A DNA stretch of 64,000 nt. Source: Agromyces sp. Leaf222 (GTDB lineage: Bacteria > Actinomycetota > Actinomycetes > Actinomycetales > Microbacteriaceae). The stretch is from NCBI RefSeq assembly GCF_001421565.1, contig NZ_LMKQ01000002.1, positions 124,001-188,000 on the forward strand. The letters run 5' to 3'. Made by a program: the position numbers and the translations under genes. Under the pieces are notes generated by a model. It saw only the letters and a program-made list of their open reading frames with translations, was not told the DNA's origin and ran no database searches. Shown piece by piece: positions 59,621 through 64,000 of the stretch. The first letter of the stretch is position 1, and the number at the start of each line of letters is the position of its first letter.

Positions 59621-60601
59621 TCATTGCAGGTTCGTGAAGATCGCATCCTCGTAGTCGAAGTTCGGCGCGGTCTGGAACGTGAGGGAGTTCGCGTCGGCGA
59701 CCGACCACGCCTCCTGCCACGACACGGACTCGCCGGGCAGCACGACCGTGGTCGGCGGCAGCCCGATCTGCCCGCCGTCCGCTGCGATGTCGAAGATCTG
59801 ACTTCCCTCCTGCCCGGCTGATGAGAGTCGCGAGAAGACGGCCGGCTCGAAGTTCTCGGTCGTGTTGTTCACGATCGTGAGCGTGAAGACGAGGTTGCTC
59901 GCCTGGTCGGCGCCGGCTGCGGACTCCGTCGGCGTGTAGGGCTCGGGCGCGGCCACGGTCAGCTCGAGGCCGTCCTCCCAGATCATGGTGTCGCCGAAGG
60001 CGAGCGTGTCGACCGGGGGCGGTTGCTCGTCGTCGGCCGGCTCGTCAGAGGCATCCGCCTCTTCGGATGCCTCGGCGACGGCGCTCGGGAGGTCTTCGAT
60101 GGCCTCGTTCACCGTCGTCGAGATGACGGCGAAGAACACGACGAAGCCGATCACGGTTCCGACGACCGAGACGATGAGGGCCGTGATCGCGGCCCACTTC
60201 GCGCCGCGGAGGAACAGGGCGACGATCGCGAGGATGAACGCGATCGGCAGCAGCACCCAGCCGGCGATGAGCGCGCCCGGGATGCAGGCGAAGATGAAGC
60301 CGATCACCGCGATGGCCAGGGCGATGATGGCGAGCACATGCGGCTTCGGCTTGGCGCCGCCCGGCGGGGTGGCGCCGACGGTTGCCGTTCCGGCGCCATA
60401 CGGCTGGGCGGGATCGGCGCCCGGAACCGGATACCCCGGTGTGGGGTCTTCGGCGGCTGGCGCGGCTGGAGCTGCCGGCGCGGCCGGAGCTGCTGTGGCG
60501 GGCGGCGCGAACTGCTCGGTCCACTGCTGGCCGTCCCAGTAGCGTTGCCGTCCACTGCCGTCGTCGTACCAGCCGGCCGGCGTGTTCGTCGGATCGCTCA
60601 T
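59621..60601 (-). CDS. DUF2510 membrane protein with C-terminal DUF4352 domain
   Basis: 326 residues. DUF2510 at the N-terminus (PAGWYDDGSGRQRYWDGQQWTEQF), a Pro/Ala linker, DUF4190-like two-helix segment (HVLAIIALAIAVIGFIFACIPGALIAGWVLLPIAFILAIVALFL) and a third helix; an acidic linker; then DUF4352 (LTVAAPEPYTPTESA...NLVFTLTIVNNTTENFEPAVF). DUF2510 is cytoplasmic and DUF4352 extracellular by this topology. Function unknown; probably cell-envelope related. Confidence 0.88.
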   Translation of the reverse strand: MSDPTNTPAGWYDDGSGRQRYWDGQQWTEQFAPPATAAPAAPAAPAAPAAEDPTPGYPVPGADPAQPYGAGTATVGATPPGGAKPKPHVLAIIALAIAVIGFIFACIPGALIAGWVLLPIAFILAIVALFLRGAKWAAITALIVSVVGTVIGFVVFFAVISTTVNEAIEDLPSAVAEASEEADASDEPADDEQPPPVDTLAFGDTMIWEDGLELTVAAPEPYTPTESAAGADQASNLVFTLTIVNNTTENFEPAVFSRLSSAGQEGSQIFDIAADGGQIGLPPTTVVLPGESVSWQEAWSVADANSLTFQTAPNFDYEDAIFTNLQ

Positions 60602-60860
60602 CGGAATCCCCCTTGCGTTGCGTCGCCGCACGCGCGATGCGCCTCTGCCCCCACAGATCGGCGATATGTGCAGGGTACGACCGTGCACGGGCCGCCCGCG
60701 CGTCGCGGGTGGCGATCAGCGATCCGGCGAGCCGATCCGGCCCGGTATTCCGGGGCTGTCGGCTTGACCTCCCCAGTTCGGGTCACACGCCGTCAGGACA
60801 CGCCGGACGCGCGTCGCGGTCCGCCCGGATTGTCTCCACAGGCCACTCTTGCGATTCGCG
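60602..60860. other. Gap without recognised gene
   Basis: 259 bases upstream of the DUF2510 gene. It probably contains that gene's promoter. No repeat or RNA seen until the palindrome at 60861. Confidence 0.4.
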
Positions 60861-60900
60861 TATGCCAGTTCCGCCTCATCGATGAGGCGGAACTGGCATA
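60861..60900. repeat. 40-bp palindromic element, copy 2 (perfect)
   Basis: TATGCCAGTTCCGCCTCATC and its exact complement with no loop. Relative to copy 1 at 56663 one internal base pair has been replaced by its complement pair (CCC to CGC, and GGGA to GGCG on the other arm). Confidence 0.95.
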
Positions 60901-61037
60901 TAGCAGGCCCGATCATTCAGCTCGAGATGGCGCGATGTAAGCCGCCAATGGGCCGAACGAGGCCGCGGCATCCCCAGTTGGAGTGTGCTGTGATGCTCGG
61001 GTACCGCCGCAGGTGGGTCCGCGAGGGAGATCGCCCC
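60901..61037. other. Gap between palindrome and small membrane gene
   Basis: 137 bases; one GCGGCATCC word, nothing else recognised. Confidence 0.35.
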
Positions 61038-61370
61038 TCAGCCGGTGCGGGTCGCGTCGACGATGTTGGGCTTGTGGATGCCGCGCAGCTCGAAGGAGTA
61101 CTGGTCGCCGACCGTGAACGCGGACTTCGGCATGCTGGTGTGGAAGTCGCCGCAGGTCGACTCGACGATGAGCGTGTCGAAGCCCTTGCCGCCGGGCTCG
61201 ACGCCGTGGCCGGTGACGATGCACTCCGTGACGGTGCCCATCGGCACGTACGTGCTGGCGATGAACCCGCCGAGCACGAGCAGCACCACGGCGAGCGGGA
61301 TCAGGCGCAGCAGCACCGTGCGCACGCGACTCCCGGGCTTGCGCGGCGCCGTCGGCGGAACGCTCGTCAT
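61038..61370 (-). CDS. Single-pass membrane protein of unknown function
   Basis: 110 residues. A basic N-terminus and one helix (LIPLAVVLLVLGGFIASTYV, about 23-42) place the C-terminal 65 residues outside. There TECIVTGHGVEPGG and VESTCGDFH contain two Cys that may form a disulfide. Close relatives are annotated only as hypothetical. Coupled by ATGA overlap to the NrtR-like gene upstream. Confidence 0.7.
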   Translation of the reverse strand: MTSVPPTAPRKPGSRVRTVLLRLIPLAVVLLVLGGFIASTYVPMGTVTECIVTGHGVEPGGKGFDTLIVESTCGDFHTSMPKSAFTVGDQYSFELRGIHKPNIVDATRTG

Positions 61371-62026
61371 GCGGCGCTCCTCGTGAACTCACGGGCGGGC
61401 TTGCCGACGGTGCCGCGGGCCAGGGATCCGGTCGGCGTGAGCTGCGGCTCCATCAGGCGGCGGAACGTGTCGCGCGGCAGCGGATGCCCCGCGACCGCCT
61501 CGTGCAGCTCGTGCAGCTCGCGGATCGTGAACGTCGGCTCCGGCAGCAGCCCGAACGGGTCGGGACGCTCGGCGTAGCGCGCACGCAGCTCCGCGACGGC
61601 GAGCTCGACGATGGCGTTGTGGTCGAACGGCATCGGCGGCAGCGCCGCGACGGGCAGCAGCTCCGTCTGCGCGCGGACGGGGTCGGCCCGCGTCTCGGCG
61701 TCGAGGCGCGACATCCGCACCGGGGCGAGGTGGGCGACCGAGAGCACCCGCCCGCGGTCGTCGCGGTCGGGCGCGTCGAACACGTGCAGCTGCACCGGGT
61801 GGATGCCCGTGATGCCGGCCTTCTCGGCGAGCGATCGGGTGACGGCGTCGGCGAGCGTCTCGCCCTCGTGCAGGAACGTGCCGGGCAGCCGCAGGTCGCC
61901 GTCGCCCGTGACCGCGATCACGCTGAGCGGGCCGCCCGGGGGTACCGTGAGCACGGCCGTGTCGACCGCGACCGACGGCCTCGGATAGTCGGCGAGGGCC
62001 CTGCCCTGCGAGTCGCGCTTGGTCAC
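61367..62026 (-). CDS. NrtR-like NAD-pathway regulator (degenerate Nudix plus winged helix)
   Basis: 219 residues from GTG 62026; a TTG at 62038 is possible. The N-terminal half is a Nudix fold: SVAVDTAVLTVPPGGPLSVI, LRLPGTFLHEGETLADAVTRSLAEKAGI. The Nudix box is degraded (REUxEExG reads RSLAEKAG), so catalysis is improbable. The C-terminal half is a winged helix with FTIRELHELHEAVAGHPLPRDTFRRLME, as in NrtR. Divergent from pnuC-nadR, which fits a repressor of NAD salvage that binds ADP-ribose derivatives. Confidence 0.87.
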   Translation of the reverse strand: MTKRDSQGRALADYPRPSVAVDTAVLTVPPGGPLSVIAVTGDGDLRLPGTFLHEGETLADAVTRSLAEKAGITGIHPVQLHVFDAPDRDDRGRVLSVAHLAPVRMSRLDAETRADPVRAQTELLPVAALPPMPFDHNAIVELAVAELRARYAERPDPFGLLPEPTFTIRELHELHEAVAGHPLPRDTFRRLMEPQLTPTGSLARGTVGKPAREFTRSAA

Positions 62027-62060
62027 TTGACAATTCAAGCAGATCTGCGCAAACTGTCAA
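62025..62060. promoter_or_regulatory. Candidate NrtR operator between regulator and pnuC
   Basis: TTGACA and TGTCAA frame a 34-base stretch (62027-62060), and inside it CTTGA-ATTG-TCAAG is found overlapping the regulator start. Another palindrome ATTCGCGCGAAT lies at 62066-62077. Which one is the site is unclear. Confidence 0.5.
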
Positions 62061-62104
62061 CACCGATTCGCGCGAATATGCGCTAATAACCGAAAGGGGC
62101 CGAC

Positions 62105-62902
62105 ATGGACGCCCTCACCGACCTGCTGCAGTCGCAGCTCTTCTCGATCGCCGACCAGCCCGTCTCGGTCGTCGAGGCCATCGGCTTCCTCACCGGCGCG
62201 CTCTGCGTGTGGGCCGTCGCGCGCGGCAGCATCCTGAACTGGCCGCTCGGCATCGTGAACAACCTCGCGTTCCTGCTGCTCTTCGCGGGCGTCGGGCTCT
62301 ATGCGGATGCCGCGCTGCAGATCGCATTCGGCGTGCTCGGCGTCTACGGGTGGGTGCAGTGGTCGAAGCGGCGGCGCGGCTGGACAGGGGTCGCCGGCGG
62401 GTCCGGCGAGGCAGGCGTCGTCGCCGCGGCATCCGCTCTGCCGATTCGACGCGCGACCGGGCGCGAGCTGCTCATCGGCGGCGCGATCGCCCTCGTCGCG
62501 ACCGTCGCCGTGGGGTACCTGCTCGCCGCCGAGACGAACTCGCAGGTGCCGTGGCCCGACGCGTTCATCCTCGCGTTCTCGCTGCTCGCGACGTGGGGGC
62601 AGGCGAAGAAACTGCTCGAGCAGTGGTGGATCTGGATCGCCGTCGACCTCGTGTCGATCCCCCTCTACCTGGTGAAGGGCCTCTGGCTCACGGCGCTCCT
62701 CTATACGGGGTTCCTCGCGCTCTGCGTCTACGGCCTCACGCGCTGGACGCGCGAGTACCGCGCCGCCGCCGGTGCCGCCGCCGGCCGGGTAGCGGAGCGT
62801 ATCGAGACCAACGAGCCCCGCACCGAGGGCGAGAGCCCAGCGGATGCCGCGGCAACCGCAACGCAGACGGATGCCGCAGCCACCGCAGAGGCCCGCGCAT
62901 GA
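62105..62902 (+). CDS. pnuC: Nicotinamide riboside transporter PnuC
   Basis: 265 residues, seven or eight helices. Family motifs: EAIGFLTGALCVWAVARGSILNWPLGIVNNLAFLLLF, YGWVQWSKRR, and QWWIWIAVDLVSIPLYLVKGLWLTALLY. Facilitates nicotinamide riboside uptake, trapped by NadR kinase. A 45-residue tail after the last helix is low-complexity and contains a copy of the GTAGCG..CGTATCGAGACC repeat (GRVAERIETNEPR), so its end is variable. ATG/TGA overlap with nadR. Confidence 0.94.
   Translation: MDALTDLLQSQLFSIADQPVSVVEAIGFLTGALCVWAVARGSILNWPLGIVNNLAFLLLFAGVGLYADAALQIAFGVLGVYGWVQWSKRRRGWTGVAGGSGEAGVVAAASALPIRRATGRELLIGGAIALVATVAVGYLLAAETNSQVPWPDAFILAFSLLATWGQAKKLLEQWWIWIAVDLVSIPLYLVKGLWLTALLYTGFLALCVYGLTRWTREYRAAAGAAAGRVAERIETNEPRTEGESPADAAATATQTDAAATAEARA
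62788..62810 (+). repeat. Partial GTAGCG-AGCGTATCGAGACC element within pnuC
   Basis: GGTAGCGGAGCGTATCGAGA plus CCA matches the intergenic element at 48532-48558 minus about ten central bases, and is read in frame as VAERIET. Confidence 0.75.
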
Positions 62903-64000
62903 CCCGCGAGCCGCACGGCCTCATCATCGGCAAGTTCTACCCGCTGCACGAGGGGCACCTGGCGCTGCTGCGCCTCGCGGCCGCCGAGTCGCAGCTCGTG
63001 ACGGTCGTCGTCATGGGAACCGTCTTCGAGTCGATCCCGCTCGAGCGGCGGGCCGCCTGGCTGCGCGAGGAGATCGCCGCCGATCCGGCCGGTCTCGGCA
63101 ACGTGACCCTCGTCGAGATCCCGTGCGACGCCCCCGTCGAGTACGGCAGCGACATCGCATGGCGGGCGAACGCCGTGCTCATCGAGGCGGCCCTCGCAGC
63201 GGCAGGTCGGCCGGCGCCCACGACGGTGTTCTCTTCGGAGCACTACGGCGCCGAGCTCGCCGCCCGCCTCGGCGCAGGGCATCGCGCGTTCGACGAGAGC
63301 CGCACGCGGCATCCGATCAGTGGCACCGCCGCCCGCGACGACCTCGTGGGCCGCTGGGGGCAGGTCGCGACATCCGCTCGACTGGATCTCGCGACGCGCG
63401 TCATCGTGGTGGGCGCCGAGTCGACGGGCACGACGACGCTCACCTCGGCGCTCGTCGAGCACTACCGGGCGCGCGGCTTCGGGCGGATGCCGTTCGTGCC
63501 CGAGTACGGGCGCGAGTTCACCTACGAGCTGCACGCCGAGACCGAGGCGGCGGCGGGGCATCCGGTGTCGATGGACGACCTGGTCTGGCTGCCCGAGCAC
63601 TTCGCGCGCATCGCCGAGCGGCAGAACGCGCTCGAGAACGCAGCCGCGCTCGCCTGCCCGCTCGTGATCGCCGACACGGATGCCCTCGCAACCGAGCTGT
63701 GGGAGCGGCGCTATGTCGGCTCGACGTCGGATGCGACGCGCCGCTTCGGCACGACCGAGCTGCCGCGCCGCGACGTGTACCTCGTGACCGACCACGAGGG
63801 CGTGGCGTTCGAGCAGGACGGCTGGCGCGACGGCGAGCACATCCGCGCCGAGATGAACGGCTGGTTCGTCGAGGAGCTCACCCGCCGCGGGCACTCGTGG
63901 GTGCTCATGAGCGGCACGCACGAGGAGCGCCTGCGCTACGCGGTGCGCCTCGTCGACGCCCTCTGGGAGCGCAACTCGACCTTCGCGTCGCCCGAGTGGG
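62899..64000 (+). CDS. nadR: NadR-like NMN adenylyltransferase and ribosylnicotinamide kinase (3' end outside window)
   Basis: At least 367 residues. NMN adenylyltransferase motif GLIIGKFYPLHEGHLALL at residues 8-25, and ISGTAARDDLVGRW. The kinase half starts near 165 with VVGAESTGTTTLTSALVEHY, where Thr178 stands in place of the usual Walker A Lys. PEYGREFTYE and IADTDALATELW follow, as in NadR kinases. Converts nicotinamide riboside to NMN and then NAD. No N-terminal HTH repressor domain, consistent with the separate NrtR regulator. The last codons are missing at the edge. Confidence 0.93.
   Translation, partial: MTREPHGLIIGKFYPLHEGHLALLRLAAAESQLVTVVVMGTVFESIPLERRAAWLREEIAADPAGLGNVTLVEIPCDAPVEYGSDIAWRANAVLIEAALAAAGRPAPTTVFSSEHYGAELAARLGAGHRAFDESRTRHPISGTAARDDLVGRWGQVATSARLDLATRVIVVGAESTGTTTLTSALVEHYRARGFGRMPFVPEYGREFTYELHAETEAAAGHPVSMDDLVWLPEHFARIAERQNALENAAALACPLVIADTDALATELWERRYVGSTSDATRRFGTTELPRRDVYLVTDHEGVAFEQDGWRDGEHIRAEMNGWFVEELTRRGHSWVLMSGTHEERLRYAVRLVDALWERNSTFASPEW

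Overview
The window is chromosomal DNA from a high-GC Gram-positive actinobacterium, most likely a member of the Microbacteriaceae. The evidence is the very high GC content, the long antisense open frames, the actinobacterial gene families (PopR/ClgR-like regulator beside paired clpP genes, DUF2510 protein, LAxTG-type wall anchor) and the very frequent word GGATGCC/GGCATCC. I name no species. There is no phage, transposase, CRISPR array or rRNA. The only RNA genes seen are one tRNA-Gly and two TPP riboswitches. Most genes are intact and densely packed; the window cuts the first gene (a hydrolase) and the last (nadR).

Layout. 1-9 kb: minus-strand metabolic and membrane genes, including a fused double alpha/beta hydrolase, a TspO-like protein, a kinase-aminotransferase fusion and a FUSC transporter. 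9-13.2 kb: a transglutaminase-like protein, then a TPP-riboswitch-controlled thiamine salvage operon thiM-thiE-thiD/tenA. 13.5-28 kb: an AraC-type regulator and two complete sugar-uptake loci, each with a LacI regulator, binding protein, two permeases and one intracellular glycosidase (GH31 alpha-xylosidase; GH127 beta-L-arabinofuranosidase). Together they suggest use of plant hemicellulose side chains (xyloglucan, arabinan). No ATPase is encoded in either locus, so a shared MsmK-like ATPase elsewhere is expected. 28-34 kb: MerR with an MFS pump, a GNAT, a solitary gap gene with a strong terminator, an EamA transporter, and an MHS-type transporter under a second TPP riboswitch. 34-37.5 kb: an XRE regulator facing a coupled clpP pair, one of which lacks the catalytic serine, then an HD-domain protein with a repetitive linker. 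37.7-48.5 kb: a PadR-DUF1048-ABC exporter cassette, small enzymes, a secreted subtilase, an HxlR/quinone-reductase pair and a TetR/MFS pair with a 35-bp operator. 48.6-56.6 kb: tRNA-Gly, a 1058-residue Ig-repeat wall protein, PPK2, an EEP-family enzyme, a 39-residue small gene, RtcB, and a two-gene unit of a helix-turn-helix protein and a small membrane protein. 56.8-61 kb: a GT39-like enzyme, a PPOX-like protein, a VOC protein and a DUF2510 protein. 61-64 kb: an NAD-salvage locus, with an NrtR-like regulator divergent from pnuC-nadR.

Recurring themes are translational coupling through ATGA/GTGA/TGATG overlaps in nearly every operon, several regulators that may be translated from leaderless mRNAs, and an unusual density of long intergenic inverted repeats of different sequence families. 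The most notable items are the riboswitch-controlled MHS transporter (a candidate thiamine or precursor importer), the ClpP paralogue with Ser replaced by Gly, the kinase-aminotransferase fusion, and a pair of 40-bp palindromes 4.2 kb apart.
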